Source: Clytia hemisphaerica
Taxonomy: Eukaryota > Cnidaria > Hydrozoa > Leptothecata > Clytiidae
Length of the DNA stretch: 64,000 nucleotides
Direction: 5' to 3'
NCBI GenBank assembly: GCA_902728285.1
Contig: CACVBU010000064.1
Span: 542,718 to 606,717 of the forward strand
Positions within the stretch are counted from its first letter, which is position 1. The number at the start of each line of letters is the position of its first letter. Positions 21,961-35,000 of the stretch are shown here, piece after piece. The position numbers and the translations under genes are program-made. The notes under the pieces are model-generated. The model was not told where the DNA came from, ran no database searches, and saw only the letters and a list, made by a program, of their open reading frames with translations.

Positions 21961-23880
21961 CCTTGGGGTTGAGTGACACACACATTGAACGCAATAGTAG
22001 CGTTTCAAATAAACATGGCGTTAAGAAGGAGGGGAATGCCAACCAAATTCATTAACGAGGAACAAGTTGCTGGTTTAAAAAGGATTGGATTCAACGACCC
22101 TTAGCGGGACAAATTTGACCAAGTTTGACCTAATTTAGAAAGTTGAAATTTTCCTATTATTCCGACCTTTAGTGGGACTGAAATTTGATTTTCTGATTTT
22201 TCCGACCCTTAGCGGGACATTGGAAATCCAAAAAAGCTACCCTTAAGAGCGGCACATACCGTACCCTCCATTTGCCTAATTACCCCAACCCCCGGGTGCG
22301 GAAAGCACGCTGAGAGAACGTGGTGATCGACCACATGTTATCGNATAGTAACCTCTGAAGACAAATAATAGAAATTTTATCGCGCATGTGTCAATCTAAT
22401 CACTGTAGAAAAAATCAAGATGAAAGAGCAAATATTACCATATTAATGGTCTAGCAGACTGTATCAGTATGCAGTTTACTATTTACGAATTCCCCAGAAA
22501 CCTCCAAGTGTAGTGAATGAGTTATTTAGAAAGAAATCTTTTACATGATCCCCAAATGTATAACAGTAATTACTAAACTTTTAATTATGGAAATGTCACT
22601 TTAATTGAATCGAAATAATAGACAGACTTTATGTTTTGATTCTCTATCACTGACTCTTTTTACAAAGCATTGATGACTTTTTGTAAGTTGTGTTTTCAAC
22701 GACGGGAATAAAAATATCGACTATGACGCTCATCCAAGATCTTGGATGGTCGTCATGGTTACTTTTGTCTTCGCTGATTGCGCGCTGAATAGAATCTCGA
22801 TTCGTCGGCACAGCGTAAATATATGATTTTGAGCTGTGCTTTTCACGGTATGAAACTCATGAAGAAACTAAAAGATAAATAGTTTTATACCGAAATACCG
22901 TTTTTTATTGATAAAGATATCGAAATACCGACAAAAAAACAGGCAATTTCCCGATACCGGTAGAAAATGAAATACCGTAATCCCGTCGTTTTTTTCTCGT
23001 AATACCGATTTACCGGGGGTAAAAAGGCCCAATACCGTCATACCGTAAAAGTGAAAACCCCCCCCCTCTCAAGAGACCTGGCGCCATTTTGTCTTCCTTC
23101 TTGGCTTCGTTTGAAAATTTACAGACCCGAATAAAAAATATATACAAAACAGTTCTTAATATTTTAGATTTAGATTTTGTTTATGTGTTTAATTGTTATT
23201 TCCGTGAAGCTGTAATTCGATGATAATAGCTTTGGAATTGCCTTTGGGCCATTTGATCTCTAATCTTGTCATATCTTAACAATCCTTTGTTATTGAATCT
23301 ATTGTTTAATTTAAATCATGTTTAGATGTTTCAAACAATTAATTCCTTTCAAAATTTTTAAATATGGCAGCTTATAATAGGTACAAAAGGTCTTTTGAAA
23401 TAGCTCTATTATAATGAAGCTCTATTTCTTACTCCTCGTGCATTAACACGTGGTAATTTATATCTTTGTTTATCTTTGGAATAATACATGATCAATCTAA
23501 GTATCAATCAGATTCATGCTCCCTGGTCAGTAAAATTTGGTTCTATGCTTTCATTTTTGGTATTTCTATTCTGGTCTGTAAAATATTTAGGTACCCCACA
23601 ACCTAGCCCAATTGGCTACCCCAATTGGCTACCCTGCTTTTTAGACCAACCCGGTGTGTGTTGATTCTGTATAATGTTATAGTAAATAAGTGCAGTTATG
23701 TAAAATAAACCACAAGGTGCTACTATATAAAAACTGTGTGCTTTTGTTTAGTTTTCGTAGATATAAACACAACACATTTTTGTATAAGATAACTTGAAAA
23801 TTTTAATTTAACAAAAAAACGTCTTAGCTAACTCGAAAGTTTTAATTTGGTAAAAAAATCGAGTTAGCTAAAAAATCACC
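21961..23880. other. Repeat-rich non-coding stretch with one ambiguous base
   Basis: Three copies of CGACC(C/T)TTAG(C/T)GGGAC lie at 22096, 22166 and 22201. An ATACCG-rich low-complexity patch spans 22890-23050 and ends in a C-run. The base at 22344 is N. No gene supported. Confidence 0.5.
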
Positions 23881-23884
23881 AAAA

Positions 23885-24170
23885 AATACTGACCCACTCA
23901 AAAACTTTGACCCACGCAAAAAATATGACCCACGCACAAAATATGACCCACGCAAAAAATAATGACCCACGTAAAAATTTTGACCCACGCAAAAAAAATT
24001 GACCCACGCAAAAAAATAATGACCCACGCAAAAAAAATAACCCACGCAAAAAAATTTGACCCACGCAAAAAATATTTTGACCCACGCACCCACGCAAAAA
24101 AATGACCCACGCAAAAATATTAACCCACGCAAAAATATTGACCCACGCACCCACGCAACCCACGCAATTT
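23885..24170. repeat. Minisatellite, 16-21 bp units GACCCACGCAAAAAA
   Basis: About 16 units of the type TGACCCACGCAAAAA(A/T)n in tandem. Unit length varies, and all three minus-strand frames stay open across the array, giving F-L-R-G-S, F-A-W-V and F-C-V-G repeats. These are by-products, not genes. Confidence 0.9.
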
Positions 24171-26099
24171 AGCAGACTCATAATAAAGCTACCACATTTT
24201 AAAATAACATAATAATTAGACAGTACATATACAGTATTTAGACAGTATAATAAGACATCATTTTCTCCCAATAAATATGACTTGAAAAACGAATCATAGC
24301 CTTCCATGAACATCAAGTACTGATAGATACAATTTTAGAGATACTTATTCAAACTTTTTTTAGCTGTTAAAGCATAATGATTTGAGTTAAGTTGTTTTTA
24401 GGACATGAAACTTGGATATTCAAAATCTACTCACAATTCCACTTCCACTGGTATATAACCTGATAGGCTTATTTTCAGGTTACTTTTGTTGTTTTTTTGG
24501 ATTTCAGCCTAAAAATGACCCAATATTGGCCCAAAAAGTGATGCCCAGAAATCACAAATGTGAAATAAGAAATTATTTTTCTGAATTTGTAAGAAACATT
24601 ATTATTTTAATGTCAAGTTGTCATAAAAACATACAAGAATGAAAAAATTAACTTCGAGAGTTAAAACATGCACTAAATCCTAAAAAAAGGCCGGGTTTTT
24701 CCAAAAATAGACCTCAAGTTCATTGTAATTCTGGATTTATGACTCAATTTTTTGCATATTCTGATGAACTCTACCTATTTGAAGAATTTTCAATCAAAGA
24801 AATCTCAATTCAAATACAATTGACGAAAATATAGGGGGATTTTGACATAGGCCCAAATTTTCCGTCACGGCGTGACAAAAACTAAAAAGGGCCTACAGAA
24901 AATCTTGTGGGTTGATTTTTGGATTTCTTTTTTAGGTTTCGGATTAACACTAATGGGTTGATGTTTCATGGAGAAAATGAAGACCTGATTCCACTCTCAT
25001 AGGTTTTTACAGGCTATTAAAAATTTTCCGTCACGGCGTGACAAAAACTCTGACCTAGTACTGTCAGTGAAAAATGGATTTGAAAGCCTCAAATAATAGA
25101 TTTAACCAATCCAAGTCCAATAGAAAGTTGACTCAGCTTGCAAAAGAGCCCTTTTGATTAGTTTTTTGAATCCATACCTGAAAAAAACCCTGTAACAAAA
25201 TAAGGTTTTGGTCCGAAGCAGTTTTTTGTTTTTTTTCAGTACCGTAGCAGCGGGCTCAGATCTAGCTCATGTTGACTTTTTGGGAACATATGCATGTTAT
25301 ATATCAAATTGTCAGAAATTTCATGTGGATTTCAAAAATGGTTAAAAATAGGGGTTAAAAATGAAGTCAATGAGAAGAAAATGCTATTTTTTCATCCTAT
25401 TTTGGCCTGCGATTTTACAAAAACCTAAAAAATGCGATAAAAGTTTTTTAAAGCAAGGTTTTTTAAGCTCTATTTTTTTTTCTTTTTGCTACAAAATACC
25501 ATAGTTTCCCATAAAAATAGGTTTTAGAGAGATTTGAAGACCTTCATTTTTTGACATTTTTAAAATTTTTGGGTACGAGCTTCTTGCTTATAGCTACGTG
25601 GTCTATTTTCCAACATAACGTAATCGAAAACTTCACGTCATTTAAAAATCCATAAAGAGAGGTAAACAAAACATTTTAAAAGTCTTCAAATTGATTGTGT
25701 TTTTTTTTTCGGTTTAGAGGACTATGAATTTCCACGGGATTGAGGTTTAAGTTTGGAAGAAAAACTTGCTTGTAGGACGTTGCTTGCTGTGATGCGATTC
25801 CTTTGCACCACTTCTAAATCTGATCTATTAATGGTGGGTGGCACGTGTGCAAAGGTTTGCAAACTGTTCATAATTGAACCATTTGACTTTACTACAGTAC
25901 CGCATGGTATTGCTTTAAATTTGGTATTTATTCATAACCACAACTTTAAAATATTAAGCGCAGACTGTTAACACCTCAGGGGCCCTGTGCACTCATATGG
26001 TTAATAAGTTATTTTTACACAAAAAACTAATCAAATGTGTACTTCTAGCACGAAGATCTTTCATAAAAAATAATACCCTTTTCAATATTTCTTTCAAAG
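24171..26099. other. Upstream region of the membrane-protein gene
   Basis: No coding exon could be established. AATTTTCCGTCACGGCGTGA plus CAAAAACT occurs twice (about 24857 and 25024); its GTCACGGCGTGAC core is a hairpin. The missing first exon or exons of the downstream gene should lie here or further upstream. Confidence 0.4.
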
Positions 26100-29000
26100 G
26101 TATCAACTTGAAGCTAAAGTTCAAGAAGCTCTTCAAGCAAAACGAAAACGGCAGGACATCAATAGCATCTTTGTAGCCCTCATATTTTGTATATCAACAC
26201 TGACAGTTTTTGGTGCTGTTGTCCAACAAAACCTCCCTTTCATCACAAGCCAAACAACTTTCATCAATGGTAACTATGTACACCATCGCTTCTCAGAGAT
26301 TCTGAAATTGAAAGAACTGATTGCGAATCGATCTACCAATTTTTGGTTTGCTGGTAATTCTCTTGGATATCCGTTTATGACGACACAACCACTTCCTTTC
26401 TTCTCCACTGCTTTCTTTATGACGGTAGCAGAAAGGTTTGTTTTATTTTCTATTACAAGGTTAAACATATCTTTTGAAATATACCTATCTATTGCATCTA
26501 ACCTGAAAGCTGTCTAACCGTCATGGAGCTTTAACCATTCTAGGTCATGTAGACCTAGACTCATGTAGACCGTTATTCCATTGAGCTTACTTTCCGGGCG
26601 GGATGACTTTTCAGACAATACGCATGCACAGTGTATATTTTTGACATCATCTGAAATGAAAAACTTCGACTCGTGCCCAAAATAAAAAGTAGAACCATTG
26701 TTTGTTTTTTCTAGTCTCAGCTCAGCTGAAAAAACATCCAGTCAGGGGAAACTAAGATCAATATTGTTTCAATAGAACATGCACTTCCTGGCATTTCAAC
26801 ATTAAGGTTTCATGCTTTTAAGACTTTCACCATTCTTGTTTTTCAGATTTCTTGGATTATCCGCGCTATGTTTCATGAGGAATTACATGCTGATTTTAGT
26901 CATAGCTCTCCCTATATCCTGGTACATTGGTTGCCGTAAAATGAAAGCATCGCGTGTTCAGAGCTTGTTCACTGGCCTCTCTGTATTCTTGATAACGAGT
27001 CAGCTGCAGAACGGATTTGAGATTCATGAATACTTGATTGAAGGAAATGTTTGTTTGCTTTACGCCCATCTGTTGTTCCCACATACAGGTAATTTTTTTG
27101 GACCTACCTTTGGGGTCCTATAAATTAATTATTATGATCCTTGGCTGAAAGATAGAGGGCAATGTTCCCAAAAAAGTGGCTGAATGAAGCCGTTTTTTAC
27201 CGGAAAATATTTTTTCGGCGTTAAAATCGGGTTATTCACTTTTTCTTTTTCATATTGAAATACCTAATGTTCAAATTTCCAAAGCTATTCAAAAAGTCTC
27301 TCAAATCATCCTCAAATATCACAAGAAATGTTTTTCGTCTAATTTTCCTTGGAAAATACAACTTATTGTTTGAAGGATATTTTCCTTGGAATATACGATA
27401 TTTTCGATGTGATTGTGTTCGATCTTTCAGGATCTTTTTGGTCGAAAGATCTAAGGGATGATTGTAAAGATTACCTTTAAAAATATTTGCCTACTCACTA
27501 TTTTCCCAAGTCGAAAGTTTTTATAATTTTCTCGCAAATATTTTTTCTTAACCTATCTTTCTGACAGTGTTTCTGATAATACAATCGACAATTTCGGCAA
27601 CAAAACATCCTTTCTTTTTTCCTAGTTGCGCAGATTTATCATCACGCTTTCCATCCTGACACTACTGAATCTCCATTCTTCTTACTATGCTTAACATTCC
27701 TTTGTTCAACATTCACTGGCATCTACTGTTCATTACTGAGTCTGACATCGAGTCTGGCCGTTAGTTGCAGTGGTATCAACCAAAACATATCCACTAAAAG
27801 TGTAATCAAATCATGGCTTGGAATGAACTGCAAAGTTTTATGCTACATCTCATGGATGATTATCCCTACTCTCATTTCTTTACCATATTTCGGTGCACAA
27901 GTCCGAGAATCAACGGGTGGATTCAACATTCCCAGCTTGGTCAATATGCTCATCAATGGTAACCTGTTTGATTATAACCAAGGTCATTATTACATGACTC
28001 TGCTGGTGACCTCAGGAACAATCTTATCCCTAATCCGTTGTTATTACTACTACAAATCGAATCTGGCAATCAAGCTTTTGAACCGTCAAGCAACTTTTAT
28101 ATGCTGGATCTTGGGAATGTCATTTTTCTCCATCTTACTTTATGTGGATCAAAAGGTCTGGACAATGCTAACCAACATGTTGCCGGTGAACTTCAGTCTC
28201 AATAAAAGTGCATCCATCATTGGCCTTCAAGCTTTTGGATGTTTCTTATCTGGTATTTTCCTTGAAAAGCTTGTTGAGCTGTTTTGCACGAGCTCTATTG
28301 AATTTGATAACTGGTCCAAAGGGAATTTAGCTTCACCTCCTGACTTGTACAATTACAAATGGAAGAAAATCACCGCAGTAGTGTTTATTGGGTTGGTCAT
28401 GATTAAGAGTGGAGCTGACCGTGTCTGTGAGAAGACAGCGTTGTTGGAGATGAATGAGACATTCGAACAGGCAATCGAGGAAATGACATCTAAAAGTAAC
28501 AACAAAGAGGGTAGAATCTTAACCAATATCAAACTAGGTATGCCGTCTGTTGGTTTTTTATTATAAGATCAATGGAAAAAAAGACAATAAATCCAAGGTT
28601 CTTTTATAGATCTTTCCTTTCTTTTAAAACAATGAGATATGATTGATTTTTGATGTTGATCATTTTTATCATATAGATATTCTCATGTTATGACCAGTGT
28701 TGTGGACCTCAGTATAACGATTTTCCGATGCATAACGTCAACGTCACTTCGAAAACGTGTGTTGTACCCTGTACCCTGGCTCAATCACTAATCAGCAATA
28801 TTATTTCAATGTTTGATTCTCTTTTGTTAGGTTCAGGAAACTCATGGGATTTGTCAAATATTCCAATCCAAACAAAATTACCAGGTATTCATTTTCTTAT
28901 TAAAATCGTTCAACAGATTTATATTAACACAGATTAAATATGCTTGTAAATCGTTTTTACTGTCCAGTAGAATCTAACAGTCCAAAGTGTCTTTAAAATA

Positions 29001-32000
29001 GTTATTTATTAAAACCATTCGCAAAAAAGTGATTGCATCGAAAGTTACAACCTCTTAAGGTGGCTCGTTGGAGTGGGAAAACTTTTTCTTGCTATTTCTT
29101 TGCACTTAAACGGACCCCCTTTTAGAGACAGTAACTTTTTTCTATATTTTTAGGGGCGATGTCTTACTCATCTGAGTGGTATGACAGTCTATCAGTGTTC
29201 TATGTCGATTCCATCAAATTCCACAATGTTAATATCATGGACATGAAAAAGATCTTACAGCTATATAACATTCGATATTTGGTTCTATCCACTCATATTC
29301 TGAATGCAAAGTTCCAGGACTTATCTCATTTCAAGACGCTGGCACAGTCTGATGATATCACCTTCCTAGAGGTTGTGTATGATTTCACCAAGAGGCGTCC
29401 GTCATACTTCGACATGGTTCACCTACCCGGCTTTGTCAATGGGAATCTGAATAATATGCGAGAGACAGTACAAAGGACGCTTGAGTTGTATAAAGATAAC
29501 GCCTTGTTGTATTTGAATCCAAGACAAGGCAATCGTGTCAAAAATGAAGGCATTATCAATGTCCAGGTCAGTACTTTATCCAATAAATGATAGTATCGAA
29601 CAAAGTTGTTCAAAAACGGAAAGTTTTAAAGCTCTTTAAGGGCTTTCTAGCTGGCTCCAGAACATGTTTGATTTATTTAGGATTATTGTAAAAAATCTGG
29701 AAATGAGTTTTTTCGAGAACACTGTAGGCTTATCACTCAGAAAAATATTGTTAACTCACCACTCAAACTACTCAAAGCGCACCAAAAATAGAAGGTTTTT
29801 AAAAACTTTGACGTTCTTATTACTTGTATAGCGCTTGGTGTCCATACGCCCATTTATTTAATTGATTGAGTGAAAACCTCTTTTTATCAGAACTTTGATA
29901 GCCCGGAAAAAAATAAGACTGCAAGATCCCCCCGTCTTTTCCAGGTGATGAGGATCCCAACAAACAATGATGCATCATTGGTGACGTGGCGAATGAACGG
30001 TCAAGGGATGAACTCTGAAGAAATCATCAAACAAATGCATTCTTCATACGAAGATCATTATGAAGAAGAGTATGACGTCATCCAATCCAAAATCATTGAA
30101 GAAAAGAATAATGGACTTGAATATCATGTTATTGTTGAGGTCAATCATAATCCATCGGACAGGGTAAGAAGCTCCCCTTTTCTCGACTCCTTTACTCTCT
30201 CGGGTACCTATTAGCCGGGGGAGGTTGGAATAAGAATATCCAGGGTGAAAAATAATTAGCGGGGGGGGGTGTCTATTAGGTACCCGAGAGTACTTTTTGT
30301 GTTACGAGTTATTCTTCACATTTTTTGAAAAATGTAAAAAAATTCCAATTTTTTTTTTGAAATCCCAAATTTCAAACCGCCATAAGAGCAGATAATAGCT
30401 TGTAACTGACAATGGTTTTGTTACCATTAGAAACGTAATTTTGTACTCTTTCTAAAATCATCCTGTTTTTGCCCTTTTAAATCAAGTGGTCAGGAGTTAT
30501 ATAACCTTAAGTCTGTATTAGATACTTGGTATATTAGCAAATTGAGACCGTGTGTACACGTCACTCGGGTTGGAAGGGTTGAGGCGTAAAATGTTGGACA
30601 ATGTTTTAAGACTTTTGAAAAATCTTTCAATTAAATTTCCGTTTCATAGGTTTTGCAAAAATAGTAAATAAGCTCAAAAACCCAGGCCTAGATAGGGTGT
30701 TAAATGTAGCAAAACCACAGAACATTTTCCAGACCTGCAATCCTTCAAGAAATATTTGAGACAAATGGGAAATTCCCCAGGAAGTTTTGAAACCACAATC
30801 GATTTGTAAGTGCTCTAAAGTAGGGTCGAAGGGTAGAGTTTTAACTCTGAACTTTTAACGCTAGACTTAAGATGCAAAAGTTCAAAAATGGTCCGGTAAG
30901 GCTCCGAATGTAGCCTGGAAGTCTGCCTACCCGTCTCAAATTGAAATATTCGATTAAATTAAAGAGATAGCCCAAAATAGGCTTTTTCACCCGAACTTTA
31001 AATCTCGAAAAACGTCAAAATAACCGGAATTCTCAATATATTTCTTGAAAGATTGTGGATTTTTCGGAGCTAAAAGTGACCAGTTCGTACAATTGTGTTA
31101 TTGCTAATTGTTGCCTCCATTTTAGCACCCCTAATTCATGCATTCTTTATTATGACCATGCCCGCAATTTAAACGCATGCAGATTTGGTTTTTGGGACAC
31201 CGAATGAGCTCCGATTAATAATACTTGTTTCCGTAGTATTTTGAAATTACTATTTTATTGCATTTTGAATAGTCTTGTGTTACACCATTTATATGCTTAT
31301 TACTGTCTTGCGCTATGGATGGCTTAAACAAAATAAAAGCTATTTTTACCGACTTTTGAAGAGAAAATGGAATGATTACAAAACGACTTATACAATAAGT
31401 CAGCTATTATCTTAGCCCAGGGGCTTTTTGATAGATTGGATGGTGCTGATTGATAAGTGACCCGGCGTAATTTGGCTGACTCGATTTTTTTGCTTGAGGT
31501 GGTAGAGCAAATCAAGACCACTATCTCCAGTTCCTTTTTGGCGAAAAACAAATAGAAAAGTATAACCAAGGGATCGATCGTTTTCAAAGTTCAAAGGTAT
31601 TTTTGTGTCTTTATTACGGTTTCGTAAACTTTGATGGGATTTTAGAAAACATTTTATGTTTTGTTGTTTTCGTATATTTTTTGAAAACGAAAGTGAAAAA
31701 ATTCAAGATGGAGATATCCTCTAGTCTACTTCATTGGACTCTATCAAAATCATCAAAAAGCAAAGTTCAGTCAGAAGTAGACTCTACAATCAGTGACAAA
31801 ATACATGGCACAAATGGGAAATCCACCGGGAAGTTTTGAAACCACAATCGATTTGTAAGTGCTCTAAAGTAGGTTCGAAAGGTAGAGTTTTAACTCTGAG
31901 TTACCAATAAATCCCTCCCAGATCGAAATAAACGATGAAATCAAGTTGAAAGCCTGAAATACACCTTTCCCGTAATTCAAATTTCTCAGAAATGGCCCGG

Positions 32001-35000
32001 GAAAATGTGCGCTCCACCGTTGTGTATAAAATTGTTTGGGAGGTAAAAAACGCGTTTTTGCCTGCGAGGGGTTAGGGAAATTGGGATTTGAGCCTCTAAC
32101 TTTTGACAGCGACCTTCTTTTGGCAAAATATTTTCAGGGTGGTATAATATCATGAATAGGTTGAACATACTAAAATTTGAGGGGATTTTGTTCGACAGAA
32201 CTTAAGAAAAGCTCAAAAAAACAACTTTCCCTAAGGGAACGCAGGCAAAAACGGGTTTGTTTACCTCCAGAGACCAAACGGTGGAGAGCATCAAAATAAT
32301 GCGCGCGCATTAGTTTTACGAATTACGGGAAAGGTGTATTGACATTCTCGCTCGAAAACTTCAATTTTCGAAAAATGGTAAATTAGCCAAAAGTGCCAAT
32401 ATGTTATGGCACTGATTGTAGCTATTTACGTACTCATTTAAAAATCTCCAAAAAAGACTTAAAAATTTGTATTTCAAGCATCTTCATATATGGGAGGCTC
32501 TCAATATATCTTAATAGGATTAGTGTAAAACCGAATTCTGAAAAATTCTTTTAAATATTGTTCTTAGAAAAAGTGTATTTTGTTTTTTTTAAACCATACA
32601 TAGCTCCTCCCAAACGCGCCATTACGGGACTTCAATCTCCATGATATGGAGAAGAATCTTCAAGGGAACAGTCTGACTCCTTTAACCAAAACAACGTCAG
32701 TAATCCGATGAGATCTTATGAGAAACGCCACTAAATTTTCATCATAGAAATATTAAAAAAAGCTGTGCGACTTTTCTGACTTACAGACTTTCCTTTAAGA
32801 TCTAAAAGCACCCCTACAAAAACCACAGAAAGATGAGATAATCAGCTGGAACTGAAAATTTTGATATCTTTGATATATTTTTGTTATTTTTTGAGGGTTT
32901 TGTGATTCTTTTCTCAAATAAAGAAAGTGTAATTTGAAGCAAAACCCTCATTATTTTGTATTGGTTCAAATATCTGGATATTCGATCAAGCTCTTCTTTT
33001 AACTTTAAATCTAGAATATATTTTTTTCCCAAGTTGAACAAGGGAAGAATCACTTTGTTTCCATTCTAGAAGGATCTGTCGAAAGTCTTTAGTCCTTCTA
33101 TAACCAGGCTTTATAAGAATCTTATGTCTCACTGAAGCGTGTCCAAAACTGTGAAATTTACAATTTCCAGTCTCATCACAAGAAATTTAGTTGAATTGAA
33201 TTATGTGGAGAGCTTTGGAAACTTGAAGGATTGACAACAATGGCAAACAAGGGTAAGACTTTTGTTTTCTTATATTTCTTTCGCATCAAGCTATCATATA
33301 ACGTTCATGGGGGGGGGGGGGGCGCAGATTTTTTTTTCCGTCAGCGGACGCAGACCTGAATTAGCCGTCGCAGACCTGATTTAGCGGCCGAAGACCTGGA
33401 CTGACCTTGTTTTGACGTGTGTGTCAGGTGAAAACCCTGTCTCACTTTTCCTGACAATTGTCACAGGAAAATTTTAGTAAATCACCTGGGTGGGAAAAGT
33501 ATATTTCACACCATGGGATGATTGATTTTCCCACCCGTGTGAATTTATTCTACGTTCCAAGGTGTGAAATGCACTTTTCCCACCCGGGTGATATACTCAA
33601 TTTTCCTTGTGATAAGTCACTTACCAAGTAACATTCACCGTGACTAACAATCCTAACGCCTAACGTCACCTTTCTATCTTTTACATAAATTCATGGGATC
33701 ACTGAAAATTAGATGAAAATCCAAGGGAGGTTTGACCCCCAAGAATGACAGCCTTAACAAATAGGGGATAAAGATTCTTTATGGAATAGGATGTTAGATG
33801 TGCATTCAAAGAACTTAAATTTTAACGGAAAAGTTAGTTTCAATTGGAAAATAATTTCTCCCTGGATGATTTTGTTATCTCGAAGTTAACGCTTTGGATC
33901 ACTCGCTATCAAATAGAAATTTCATAGTTTTGTTGTTCTGGCCTTTTTCTTATCTCAATATAATGTTTTGAGATAGATGTTACTTTTTGAGATTGCGCTA
34001 TCTTAGACCATCTTCTTGTGGTTAAAAATTTATCCTTTTGTTCTTCCTTGAAATTCCTTATTTACAAAAGCACGACTTAGCCAAATAAAATTCCCTTCAT
34101 AAGTCTTCATAACCCTAGAGATATTAGTTGACAGCTTTTCGGCTTTGAATAATTATTTTTCGTTTAACCTTATAATTTTTTACTCATTTTAACAATATAT
34201 TTCATCTAAAACAGTTTGACGCCGACAGTGAAACATATACTTTTTGATAGACAAGAATTTCTTCGTCGACCTTGTATCCCCTCTTTATTTTCGCAATTTT
34301 TATTTTATATTTTTCTTGATTTCACAGTCAAAATTTAACTGACGAATTATCATGTTGGAAATAAATTCTATTTCTTCTTCTTTCTTCGTCTTCACAGAAA
34401 AAAAGGAAAGGGAATTAACGGTTTTTTTTATTCGAGTTTCAAAAATAAAGAAAACCTCTGGATTAACTTTTCACGGATGGTCTAAATTCGCCTTGTATCA
34501 ACAACAAAAGAAATAAATAAAGAAAGGCTTTCATAGAACTTTGCCCTTTTTCTCACCACAGCTTTAAGAACTAGCTGAATTTAGCTAAGTTAAAGGTTTC
34601 TTGTTAAGCTACTTGTCCAGCAACTACTTTGGCTCTCTAGAACTTATTGTAACATCACTTGTAAATTGCAAATTGACCTTCGCCCTAAATAGGTAAGATG
34701 TCAATAATCGATGACGCCGAGAAGGGAATTGTGTAGTCAACCCTTTGTTTTATTAGACTGAAACTGGGCTTTTTACTGGGATGTAGGCATAGGAAGTCGC
34801 TAGGTTGTTAGTTTTTCGGTACATATGGGGTCATTTTTCTCAATTATCGCTTTGTGTTTTGTAAGCTGCTTTCCTTAGGCTTTGAACGTCCCCTTAACTA
34901 TTTCCTAATTATCTTCTCATTCTGCAGTATACCTCCATTGACCTTTATATATCCCTGGACCAAGCTATAACCACCATCTTTGATCAGGTTTTTTTTGGAA

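Noticed and set aside
23885-24170. CRISPR-like array
   Set aside because: Units are contiguous without unique spacers and the host is an animal; it is a minisatellite.
23842-24316. Overlapping minus ORFs with F-L-R-G-S and F-A-W-V repeats
   Set aside because: Products of the minisatellite, open in every frame.
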